Origin: an uncultured Planctomyces sp.
GTDB taxonomy: Bacteria; Planctomycetota; Planctomycetia; Planctomycetales; Planctomycetaceae
DNA: 50,473 bases
Direction of reading: 5' to 3'
NCBI GenBank assembly: GCA_937904325.1
Contig: CALGTK010000124.1
Location: 1 to 50,473 of the forward strand
Position 1 is the first letter of the stretch. Each line of letters starts with the position of its first letter. The notes under the pieces are model-generated. The model did not search any database. It was not told where the DNA came from and saw nothing but the letters and a program-made list of their open reading frames with translations. Shown in pieces: positions 36,779-44,605 of this stretch. The position numbers and the translations under genes are program-made.

Positions 36779-39382
36779 CTATTTCCGGGGATGCTGCACG
36801 GTCAGCTTTCGCCGATAGAGCCTTTTGCCGTGGGCGATATACAACGTGCTATGGTCACTTCCTGCCAGCATGCAGGTTGTCAGTGGCTGATCTTTGTCTA
36901 CTTTTGGCAAGACTCCACACGGGCGACCGGTTGGATCAAATACTTGAACGCCCAGTTCACTGGTTACGTAGTAACGGCCAGCCTTGTCAACGGCCATACC
37001 GTCTCCACGAGCAACACTCACGTACGGCGGTGGTTCGTTAAAGCGGAATTCGCCTTTGGGTTCAATGGCAAGCCTCATGGGCATGGTCGGCATCTTAGCG
37101 TCGAGGACTGCACGATCGTTAACTCGAAACGTCCAGGTGTGAGTTCCGCCGTAGTCGGAAACAGCCAGAGTGCCGCCGTCGTTCGACAGAGCGATGCCGT
37201 TGGGTCTTGTGATGCCGGTATCGACGGCGATGACTTCGCCGGTTTGCGGATTAATTCTCGTGACCTGCGATTTGCCAGTGTCAGTAAACAGAATGAAGCC
37301 GTCGCGTGTAACGGCCAGATCGTTCGGCTTCACACCTTCGGCGACGGTCTTCACTTCGCCGGTCGCTGGTTTAATTGAGATAACTCGGTTTTTCGATCCC
37401 TGGCAGGCGTACAACAGCGAGCCGTCCGGATTGAACTCAAGACCGCTGACCGATTCCTTCGCGATCTCAGTCTTAGTTCCATCGGCTGCATTGATACGAA
37501 TGACCGCCGGCGCTCTCATGTCGCAGAAATACAAATTGCCGGCTCTGTCTGAGCATAAAGCGTCGGCAAACCCGAGGTTATCCGCGACAAGTTCCCAGGA
37601 TTCACCGGAGATCAGCAAATTCAGGAGTGTCAGATCGCCACCAAGGTCTCCGCGAGTGTCGAGTACGGGAGTGTGAGCTTCCTTTCGCCACAACCATTTC
37701 ATGGCGTCGGGGAATCGAGCACTGCCGAAGTCGGCGTTGTGAGCGTAACCTTCAGCCCAGTCGAAACGCACGTCGTAGCCCATGTACTTCAAGGCCGACG
37801 CCATCCGCTGGTTCGACCACGGCCAACTGCCAAAGGCATTATCCACATCACCGCTCGTATCTGCCATGTAAACGCGGATTGGCTTGGGTTCTGTTTTTCG
37901 GACCTGAGCCGGATAGAAGTTGCCACCTCGCAGATTTGTAAAGCTGCCGACGCTCGAAAACACCTTTCGGAAGTAGCCGGTTCGTTCCCAGGCCGCTGTG
38001 AACGCGCAGATGGCTCCTGAACTGGAACCACCAATAGCGTGCATGTCTGGATCGTCGGAGATTGTGTAACGCTTGCTGACTTCCGGGATGATCTCATTCA
38101 GCAGAAAACGAACGTAGCGGGCACCCAGGCTGTCGTATTCGAAGCCGCGATTGGAGTGTTTTCCTTTCTTTGTCTTTTTCGACCTGTCATGGCCTGGATT
38201 GAGAAAAACTGCAATTGTTGGGGGCATATCTCCGCGCGCAATCAGGTTGTCAAACACGGTGGGAATCCGCCAGCGCCCGTTGATGTCTCGCATCCGCTCG
38301 CCGTCCTGAAAGACCATCAGCGCCGCGGGCTCGTCAGCCTTATACTGAGCAGGCACATAGACGGCCCAATCGCGAGTGGTGCCCGGAAAAATCTTCGATT
38401 CCCAGGAGCCCATCTGTTCGACCGTCCCCTTTGGAACATTATCCTGAGCGATCGCGTCGGGATGTGGTTCCCATTTGGGTCGAGTTTCAACAATTGGAAT
38501 GTTTGTCGATTCTGCGTTGTCATCCCATAACCACTTCAAAGCATCCGGAAGTCGTTCGCCGCCCCACTTGCTGCTGTGTCCACCGTCGGTCATTTCCAGG
38601 CGGTACTGATAACCTGCAAACTGTAAAGCCGCCGCCAGATCCTGATTTCCCAGCGGCCAGTTTCCATGCAGATTGTTCAAGTCGTCTCGACCATCCTGCA
38701 GGTAGACCTTGATCGCCTTCGGTTTGACTTTCGTCTTTCGAACCAACCCCGGATAAGCCCAGCCGCCGCGGATGTTGGTGAAGCTGCCGATGTGACTCAT
38801 GACCTTTCCGAACTGGTCGGGCTTTTCCCATGCCACAGTAAAAGCACAGATGCCGCTGGATGAAATCCCACAGACAGCTCGGTCAGCGGGATCGATCGAT
38901 ACGTTCAACCCTTTCAAGGCAACGGGCAGAAATTCATCGATCAGAAAATTCGCATATCGATCCCCAAGAGAATCATATTCGAACGAGCGATTGCTGCGGT
39001 TCCTGGCTCCCTGCACTGTCGCGGGAATCGTGCCTGGATTTACGAACACAGCAATCGTGACAGGCATCGCTTTTTGATGAATTAGATTGTCGAACACCAC
39101 GGGAACTCGAAACGATCGCTTCGGGTTTGAGTAGCCGCCGCCATCCATGAAAACCATCAACGAGGCTGGATCGTCCGCCTTGTACTGAGCAGGCACGTAC
39201 ACGCTGTATGCGCGGACCGTTCCCGGAAACATCTGACTGTCTGCAAATTGCCCAGACGTGACCTGTCCATGAGGAACTCCTGGCTGCACTGTGCGATCAG
39301 GATGATCTTCAGCGCCCACCGGAACAGCTGGCAGCGAGACGGCAATACATACCAGAAACAGAGCACTCGTAAGACGATTCAC
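36779..39382 (-). CDS. Exported fusion: two enterochelin-esterase-like domains plus SMP-30/gluconolactonase-like domain
   Basis: The 867-residue protein has a signal peptide (MNRLTSALFLVCIAVSLPA...GAE). Two related alpha/beta-hydrolase modules follow (about 35-290 and 310-580), each beginning FPGT-R-VYVPAQYKAD-PA-LMVF-DG. Module 2 has the nucleophile elbow GGSSSGAIC and module 1 the variant GISSSGIC. Both keep a His before the last helix (GGHSSKWG, YAHNADFG). Residues about 590-860 form a propeller of the SMP-30/gluconolactonase type, with repeated NGIALSNDG-like and GDGMAVDKAGRYYV segments. Esterases of this class hydrolyse ester bonds in siderophores or in acylated polysaccharides. The SMP-30 part suggests a sugar lactone or carbohydrate target, but the substrate is not proven. 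Confidence 0.9.
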   Translation of the reverse strand: MNRLTSALFLVCIAVSLPAVPVGAEDHPDRTVQPGVPHGQVTSGQFADSQMFPGTVRAYSVYVPAQYKADDPASLMVFMDGGGYSNPKRSFRVPVVFDNLIHQKAMPVTIAVFVNPGTIPATVQGARNRSNRSFEYDSLGDRYANFLIDEFLPVALKGLNVSIDPADRAVCGISSSGICAFTVAWEKPDQFGKVMSHIGSFTNIRGGWAYPGLVRKTKVKPKAIKVYLQDGRDDLNNLHGNWPLGNQDLAAALQFAGYQYRLEMTDGGHSSKWGGERLPDALKWLWDDNAESTNIPIVETRPKWEPHPDAIAQDNVPKGTVEQMGSWESKIFPGTTRDWAVYVPAQYKADEPAALMVFQDGERMRDINGRWRIPTVFDNLIARGDMPPTIAVFLNPGHDRSKKTKKGKHSNRGFEYDSLGARYVRFLLNEIIPEVSKRYTISDDPDMHAIGGSSSGAICAFTAAWERTGYFRKVFSSVGSFTNLRGGNFYPAQVRKTEPKPIRVYMADTSGDVDNAFGSWPWSNQRMASALKYMGYDVRFDWAEGYAHNADFGSARFPDAMKWLWRKEAHTPVLDTRGDLGGDLTLLNLLISGESWELVADNLGFADALCSDRAGNLYFCDMRAPAVIRINAADGTKTEIAKESVSGLEFNPDGSLLYACQGSKNRVISIKPATGEVKTVAEGVKPNDLAVTRDGFILFTDTGKSQVTRINPQTGEVIAVDTGITRPNGIALSNDGGTLAVSDYGGTHTWTFRVNDRAVLDAKMPTMPMRLAIEPKGEFRFNEPPPYVSVARGDGMAVDKAGRYYVTSELGVQVFDPTGRPCGVLPKVDKDQPLTTCMLAGSDHSTLYIAHGKRLYRRKLTVQHPRK

Positions 39383-40270
39383 AGTCGGACTCCAGACTTG
39401 TTATGCGGTTACAGCACCTTGCCATCGCAGGTGAATAGCCTTAGAGACGCATGCCAGACACGTTCGATGTACGTCCCGAGCGACAGGCAACCGCGATGCG
39501 ACCGAATTCTTGCAGTTGGCAGAGACAATTTCACGCCGGTTGCGTCAACGAAGTTGCGTCCCACCAGGACTTTCTTCAACGTGCCTGAGCGGATAGTGCA
39601 GACTGCGTTTGGTTCGAAATCGCAGCCACCATTGGACAACCACACCAAAACGCAGTGATTTGTGAGATACTGCGACTCAGAGCAAAAAGTAGCGATAGCC
39701 GAGGCAGGACTCGAAATTGTGCGGAATTCCCCAGCAAATACGCAATTCCTGAAGGCAGGCGGTGCAGTGTCTGTAGATGGAAAACATGATAAGCGTCTAC
39801 AGCTGCTGATAGACGTCTGGCCCACACTTCCTAATGTCAATCGGGAACGACTCATCATTCTGATCTCTGATCGGCTTAGAGAAGACCGTTGAGTGTTCCA
39901 GTCAATGTGTAAGGGGCTGTTGCGCCTGAATGCGTAATTGCATCCGATTTTGTCGACTGATGCATTTCAGTCGCGTGCCACTCAGGCTGGATCGCCACGT
40001 TCATGCGTCCTCACACTGATGACAGCCGGCGTTGCAACAGTCCGACCATTCGCAGCTCCGGTCCCGACCGGATGCAATTTGAATGTTTCCCTTCGTGCTG
40101 CTGGTCGCGATACCGGGCGCAGACTGGCAGATTTCCAGCAGTCATCCATTTCAGTACGAGACCCCGATGCCAGCTATTCTGGTGGGTTAAACTCGACGCG
40201 ATTGTGACATTGCACGCAAAAACGGAAAAGAATGTCAGGATTTCGCTCCTGTATCCGTTCTACTTCTGAC
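39383..40270. other. 888-base region with one short frame and little else
   Basis: Between the divergent esterase and ECF sigma genes I see only the small frame at 39662-39892. A CAGGA/TCCTG dyad lies at 40236-40251, 20 bases before the sigma factor start. It must also contain the promoters of both flanking genes. No sigma consensus was identified with confidence. Confidence 0.4.
39662..39892 (+). CDS. Small hypothetical protein, possibly a fragment
   Basis: A 76-codon frame starts at a GTG with no evident ribosome site; a stop codon lies just upstream in the same frame. The C-terminal half, LQLLIDVWPTLPNVNRERLIILI, resembles a 'WPTLP' helical tail I associate with short planctomycete reading frames that often lie near recombinase genes. 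It may therefore be the 3' remnant of a larger element. No recombinase is seen here. The function is unknown. Confidence 0.35.
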   Translation: MRYCDSEQKVAIAEAGLEIVRNSPANTQFLKAGGAVSVDGKHDKRLQLLIDVWPTLPNVNRERLIILISDRLREDR

Positions 40271-40795
40271 ATGGCACTTTCCGAGCAAGATATTCTCTGC
40301 GTTCTGATGAAGTCCCGCGACCGTATTGCGGCAGCGGCGTGGGTCGTTGTTCGTGATGCTCAGGCGGCGGAAGACATCTTTCAAAACGTCGCTATCAAGG
40401 CGATGACGAAGGAAGTCAGCTTCGACGCGGAAGGAGCAGTGCTTTCCTGGGGCTTTATAACGGCTCGACGGGAAGGCATTGACTGGATGCGTCGGCATCG
40501 GAACGAAACGTCAATTCTGGACGCAGAAATCCTGATGCTGCTCGAAAAGGATTGGCTTTCGGAGAGCCAACGCGAAGATTCCCGCACCAAAGCACTGCGC
40601 AATTGTCTTCGCGAGTTGCCTCAGAAATCAGCCGAGATACTTCGTCTGCGGTATTCTAAGGGCCTTGCCTGTGGGGCAATTGCCGAACGCCTGGAAACGG
40701 GACGTGACGCCATTTACAAGAGGTTGTCTCGGCTGCATCAGGCTTTAAGGGAGTGTGTTGAGACGCGTCTCGCAGATGCAAGAGTGGACGTATGA
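40271..40795 (+). CDS. ECF-type RNA polymerase sigma factor
   Basis: The 174-residue protein has region 2 (AWVVVRDAQAAEDIFQNVAIKAM, which matches the sigma-70 'DAEDLVQEVFLRA' helix) and region 4 (LRELPQKSAEILRLRYSKGLACGAIAERLETGRDAIYKRLSRLHQALRECV, a helix-turn-helix). Region 3 is absent, as in ECF factors. The ATG at 40271 is the best start because the 13 codons before it are not family-like. It overlaps the FecR-like gene by four bases (ATGA), which implies coupled translation with its likely anti-sigma partner. It probably directs transcription of this operon. Confidence 0.93.
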   Translation: MALSEQDILCVLMKSRDRIAAAAWVVVRDAQAAEDIFQNVAIKAMTKEVSFDAEGAVLSWGFITARREGIDWMRRHRNETSILDAEILMLLEKDWLSESQREDSRTKALRNCLRELPQKSAEILRLRYSKGLACGAIAERLETGRDAIYKRLSRLHQALRECVETRLADARVDV

Positions 40796-42150
40796 ATGAC
40801 CGTAAATCCACTCTCGAGCTGCTGCTGCGGTATCTCGACAACGACTTGCCTTCGGACGAACGAACTGACGTCGAAGACCTGCTGCGACAGGACGGGGCTG
40901 CGAGAGAGATATTTCGAGAGATCGCGCAACAGGCGGTGGTCGTTGCAGATGTGGCACGGGTCGGTGGCGCATCGCGCGTCGAGAAAACCGCCAAAGTATC
41001 CAGCGGCATCCGGGGACGTTCGGCAACACGCCAGAGATTGATGCTGGCCGTTGCCGCCATCGCGCTTCTCGCGGTGACTGTAAGCTTGTTGCGTCGAGGC
41101 GGTGAGCCAGAGATCGTCACGATTAAGGCATTGAATGGTCCGGTCGAGTGGATCGGCAGTGGCGGCTGCGTGACAAGGGAGCTCGTTGTTGGCGGAACTT
41201 TGCCTGGCGGTACGATTGAGTTGCTGAGTGCGTATTCGTGGATCGAGTTTGAATTTCTCGATGAATCAACAGTCACACTCTCCGGGCAAGCGGCCGTCAC
41301 CATTTCTGAACAGAAGCAAAAAGAATTACATCTGCGGTATGGCAGTCTTTCTGCCAACGTCCAGCCACAGCCCACCGATTGTCCGATGCTCGTGCACACT
41401 CCGTCTGCCGAATTAAAGGTCCTGGGAACGCAGTTTAATGTTGATGCCCTCTTTGAATCGACACGGCTCACCGTGAATAAGGGCCGCGTAAGACTCAAGC
41501 GGTTGACTGATGGCAGAGAAGTCGACGTGACGGCGAAGTACGAGGTGACGGCTTCGATGGAAGGCCAGGATGGACTGCCTCTGAGCACACGAGGGCGAGC
41601 CGTTTCTGTCTGGAAGAGTGCTCTAAGGACGGATGTCGTTCGTGGAAAGTGGCTTTCCGATCATTGGATGCTCGGGATGCAGCTCAAGAAAGCTGTTGCA
41701 AGCGGTCAGATGAGCAAGGCCGATGCCGTTGCTGCTTATAAAAACGCTGCAGCGTTTGACGCCGAGGGCGGAAGCGTCTGGGCCGATGCTTCACCGTACG
41801 GGTCATTGGTGCTGCTTTCGGTGACGCAGTTGTCAGCGACGCCGGTTGTGCTCAGCGCCACCGCAAGCATTCGGATCAAGGGCCGACTGCATTCGAGCGA
41901 TTCAGTAAAGTTTGGACTCACGACGAAGAAGTCCGCCGGCGGGTTTGGCGGAAAGTACAGCGTCTCCGTTGAAGGTGACGCTTTGCGCAGTGACGACAAC
42001 TCGTTTGAGATTGAACTGCCATTGAACGAGTTTGACGAAGTGACAGAATCTGGTGATTCGTTGATTGGAAAAGAGCTCAGTGATTGGTGGTGTGTGGCCG
42101 AATCATCGTCAGCGAAATTTGAGATCACTAGCGTCGAAATGATAGAGTAA
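40792..42150 (+). CDS. FecR-like anti-sigma/regulator with one membrane helix
   Basis: The 452-residue protein has an N-terminal cytoplasmic segment (ELLLRYLDNDLPSDERTDVEDLL), the helical anti-sigma pattern that usually binds the cognate ECF factor. One membrane helix spans about 82-100. The FecR domain (about 110-240) contains LLSAYSWIEFEFLDESTVTLSG, LHLRYGSLSANV and HTPSAELKVLGTQFNVD. A further region of about 180 residues holds a helical segment at about 295-320 and a beta-rich end. It is translationally coupled to the sigma gene. FecR-type proteins sense an extracytoplasmic signal and control the sigma factor. Confidence 0.9.
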   Translation: MNDRKSTLELLLRYLDNDLPSDERTDVEDLLRQDGAAREIFREIAQQAVVVADVARVGGASRVEKTAKVSSGIRGRSATRQRLMLAVAAIALLAVTVSLLRRGGEPEIVTIKALNGPVEWIGSGGCVTRELVVGGTLPGGTIELLSAYSWIEFEFLDESTVTLSGQAAVTISEQKQKELHLRYGSLSANVQPQPTDCPMLVHTPSAELKVLGTQFNVDALFESTRLTVNKGRVRLKRLTDGREVDVTAKYEVTASMEGQDGLPLSTRGRAVSVWKSALRTDVVRGKWLSDHWMLGMQLKKAVASGQMSKADAVAAYKNAAAFDAEGGSVWADASPYGSLVLLSVTQLSATPVVLSATASIRIKGRLHSSDSVKFGLTTKKSAGGFGGKYSVSVEGDALRSDDNSFEIELPLNEFDEVTESGDSLIGKELSDWWCVAESSSAKFEITSVEMIE

Positions 42151-42155
42151 TTCTG

Positions 42156-42177
42156 GACGGGATTTTCAGGATCCCAT
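42156..42177 (+). repeat. Copy 1 of an operon-spacer repeat
   Basis: On the minus strand this reads GATCCTGAAAATCCCGTC, close to the copies at 44536-44597 and 47200-47226. It also forms a GGGAT/ATCCC hairpin (42159-42175). It lies between the FecR-like gene and the propeller gene. Confidence 0.6.
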
Positions 42178-42224
42178 CAATCGAGTTCATGTTGTCAAAG
42201 AACCCAAACCCCTACCCACAAACC

Positions 42225-44528
42225 ATGAAACATATCACCTTCACATTGATCACATTGGTCCTTTCTCAATTCGCCAACGCCGACGAGCACTGGAACCAGT
42301 TCCGCGGCCATGAAGGGAACGGCATTTCCTCTGCGAAAAGACTACCGGTTGAGTTCGACGAGGCAAAAAACGTTCGTTGGAAAACCAGAATTCCTGATCA
42401 GGGCTGGTCGTCACCCGTGGTGTGGGGCAATGAAATCTGGCTGACCACCGGCAGCGACGAGAAAAAGGAACTCCGCACGATCTGTGTCGATATCGACAGT
42501 GGGAAAATCATCAGGAACATCAAGGTATTTAACACGATCGAGCGGAAAGTTGATCCGGCTTACGCTCACGACTCGCCGCACCTGAACAGTCCTGCAACTC
42601 CGACATCGGTTGTGGAGAAGGAGCGAGTGTTTGTCAGCTTCGGATCGCAGGGCCTCGCATGCCTCAATCGAGAGACGGGCAAAAAGATATGGGAACGCCG
42701 GGATCTGAGGATCTACCAGCCGGTTCGGCAAGGATCGTCTCCTATTGTTGACGATAGGAATCTGTACGTTGCATTTGACGGAACCGACCAACAGTTCGTC
42801 GTGGCGCTCGACAAGGCAACCGGCGACACGCGTTGGAAAACAGATCGAAACGTCGGTACCGACTGGGCAGCAACGTTGAGTGCGAAGGGATTCTCATCGA
42901 AGAAAGGCGGCAAGCCCAACGACAATAAAAAGTCCTTCGCGACCGCCACACTGATTGAGATCGATGGTCAGCGACAACTGATTGCTCCGGCGGCCGAAGC
43001 CACGATCTCGTACGATCCAGCAACCGGCAAAGAACTCTGGCGCGTGCTGCATCCAGGTGGCTTTAACGTTGCGTCGCGACCGATTTACAACAATGGTTTG
43101 GTTTACGTTTTTACGAGCGGATTGACTGGCTATTTGATGGGAATCCGACCGGACGGCACCGGGGATGTCACCCAGACCCATGTTGCATGGTCGACCACCA
43201 AAGGCACACCGGGAATCCCTTCGCCGATCATCGTGGGCGACCTGCTGTTCATGGTGACGGACAAGGGAGGCATTGCGCGATGTCTGAACGCCAAAACCGG
43301 CGACGAAATCTGGAAGTTGCGTCTCGGCGGTACCCACTGGGCATCACCTGTCCTGCTTGACGGAAATCTTTATTTCAGCAGCAAAGAAGGCCAGGTGATC
43401 GTCCTGCCCGCTTCAAAAAAACGACCGGAAATCGCTGCGCTAAATGCGCTGAATGGAAGCTTCATCGCTTCGCCCGCGATTGCCGGTGATTCATTGATTC
43501 TGCGATCAACAACGCATCTTTACTGTCTCGCGGCGGGCTACAAACGCAGCGAACAGGAAGTCGCTGCGGATGTCTACCCGGATTCAAGAGTCGTAGCCCG
43601 CTCGGCTGATATCAAGTCTGGAAAGAGCTGGGACGCGGCCTATGAGCAACTTCTGAAGAAGAATTCTGAAGTTCGAGAAAAGGTAGAGAGTGGCCAGGCA
43701 ACAAAGGAAGACGTCATCGCATGGATGAAGTCCACCGCCAAAAAAGAAGGAAAACCAAAACCTGCGGACCTGAAATCATTAGCTGCCAGTCTGAAAGAAG
43801 CCGTGCGAACCGGCAAGATGAAGGAGTCCGAAGCGCGAGCCGCTTACGAAAAAGTAGCGGCCAGTCAGGGCGGTAAGAAATTCGGTAAAGGCAAAGGACG
43901 CGGCAAACCGGGAGCCAGGCCGGGCAGCATCAATTTCTATGCGATCGTCATCGGTAAGCTGAAGTCAAAGGACATTGAAATCGGCGAGTTGGAAATCGAT
44001 GTCGATTACGTGATCAGCGACAACTCAGGAGTGAAGGATTCCATTGTCGGGAAGCGTGTCAAATTGGTTGGTGTCGCGGGTGCATTCCTGGACAACCTGC
44101 TTCAGATCAAACGCGGCGAAACCATCAAAATTCGAACGGGCAATTACAACCCGGATAAGCAGGAAATCGGCTTCGGTTACAAGTTCCAGGTCCTTGAACG
44201 GACATCCCCCTTCAAGCCGGAAGACTTCGGCGTTCCGCCCCAGGAATTTCGAGGATTCCGTGGCGAACTCGTTGGAAAAGTCATCGAAGCGGTTGGTTAC
44301 GAAGTGTTACTGGAAGTCCGGGACGTCAAACCGGCCGACAGCAACAAAGCTGCGGACGCGACCAGTATCAAAGGCAAACGCATCCGTATCGCAGGATTCT
44401 ATAACGAGCACGCTGACGCTTTCGCAGACCTGCACAAAGGCGACATAATTCGCGTCAGTACTACTCACGGCAATCCCAAAAGCGACGCGCTCAATGTCAC
44501 AGACGTGCTTGAGATGGTCGGGAAGTAA
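42225..44528 (+). CDS. Exported PQQ-like beta-propeller with C-terminal duplicated domain
   Basis: The protein (767 residues from ATG 42225) starts with a signal peptide ending near FANADE; an ATG at 42189 would add 12 residues. Residues about 20-445 are propeller blades of the PQQ_2 type, with WNQFRGHEGNGIS near the start, a planctomycete hallmark, and repeated blade ends. A helical linker (about 470-545) carries two copies of a motif of the form K-x-V-x-S/T-G-x2-x3-x-A/D. A Lys/Gly-rich hinge (about 546-566) leads to two similar beta-rich domains (about 568-660 and 678-767), with related segments IVGKRVKLVGVAG and IKGKRIRIAGFYN. The domains' family is unknown to me. The first part resembles outer-membrane or periplasmic ligand-binding propellers. 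Confidence 0.88.
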   Translation: MKHITFTLITLVLSQFANADEHWNQFRGHEGNGISSAKRLPVEFDEAKNVRWKTRIPDQGWSSPVVWGNEIWLTTGSDEKKELRTICVDIDSGKIIRNIKVFNTIERKVDPAYAHDSPHLNSPATPTSVVEKERVFVSFGSQGLACLNRETGKKIWERRDLRIYQPVRQGSSPIVDDRNLYVAFDGTDQQFVVALDKATGDTRWKTDRNVGTDWAATLSAKGFSSKKGGKPNDNKKSFATATLIEIDGQRQLIAPAAEATISYDPATGKELWRVLHPGGFNVASRPIYNNGLVYVFTSGLTGYLMGIRPDGTGDVTQTHVAWSTTKGTPGIPSPIIVGDLLFMVTDKGGIARCLNAKTGDEIWKLRLGGTHWASPVLLDGNLYFSSKEGQVIVLPASKKRPEIAALNALNGSFIASPAIAGDSLILRSTTHLYCLAAGYKRSEQEVAADVYPDSRVVARSADIKSGKSWDAAYEQLLKKNSEVREKVESGQATKEDVIAWMKSTAKKEGKPKPADLKSLAASLKEAVRTGKMKESEARAAYEKVAASQGGKKFGKGKGRGKPGARPGSINFYAIVIGKLKSKDIEIGELEIDVDYVISDNSGVKDSIVGKRVKLVGVAGAFLDNLLQIKRGETIKIRTGNYNPDKQEIGFGYKFQVLERTSPFKPEDFGVPPQEFRGFRGELVGKVIEAVGYEVLLEVRDVKPADSNKAADATSIKGKRIRIAGFYNEHADAFADLHKGDIIRVSTTHGNPKSDALNVTDVLEMVGK

Positions 44529-44535
44529 TCTTTTT

Positions 44536-44597
44536 CAGACAGGATTAGCAGGATGACATGCTCAAGGACTGCCGTACGCGTTGCCTGATCCTGTTAA
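44536..44597 (+). repeat. Copy 2 of an operon-spacer repeat (two elements)
   Basis: The 44536-44560 segment read on the minus strand gives CATGTCATCCTGCTAATCC, nearly the same as plus-strand CATGTCGATCCTGTAAATCC at 47200-47219. A second partial copy, CCTGATCCTGTTAA, lies at 44584-44597 in the opposite orientation. The two elements form an imperfect inverted repeat between the propeller and DUF1549 genes. Confidence 0.7.
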
Positions 44598-44605
44598 ACA
44601 AACAA

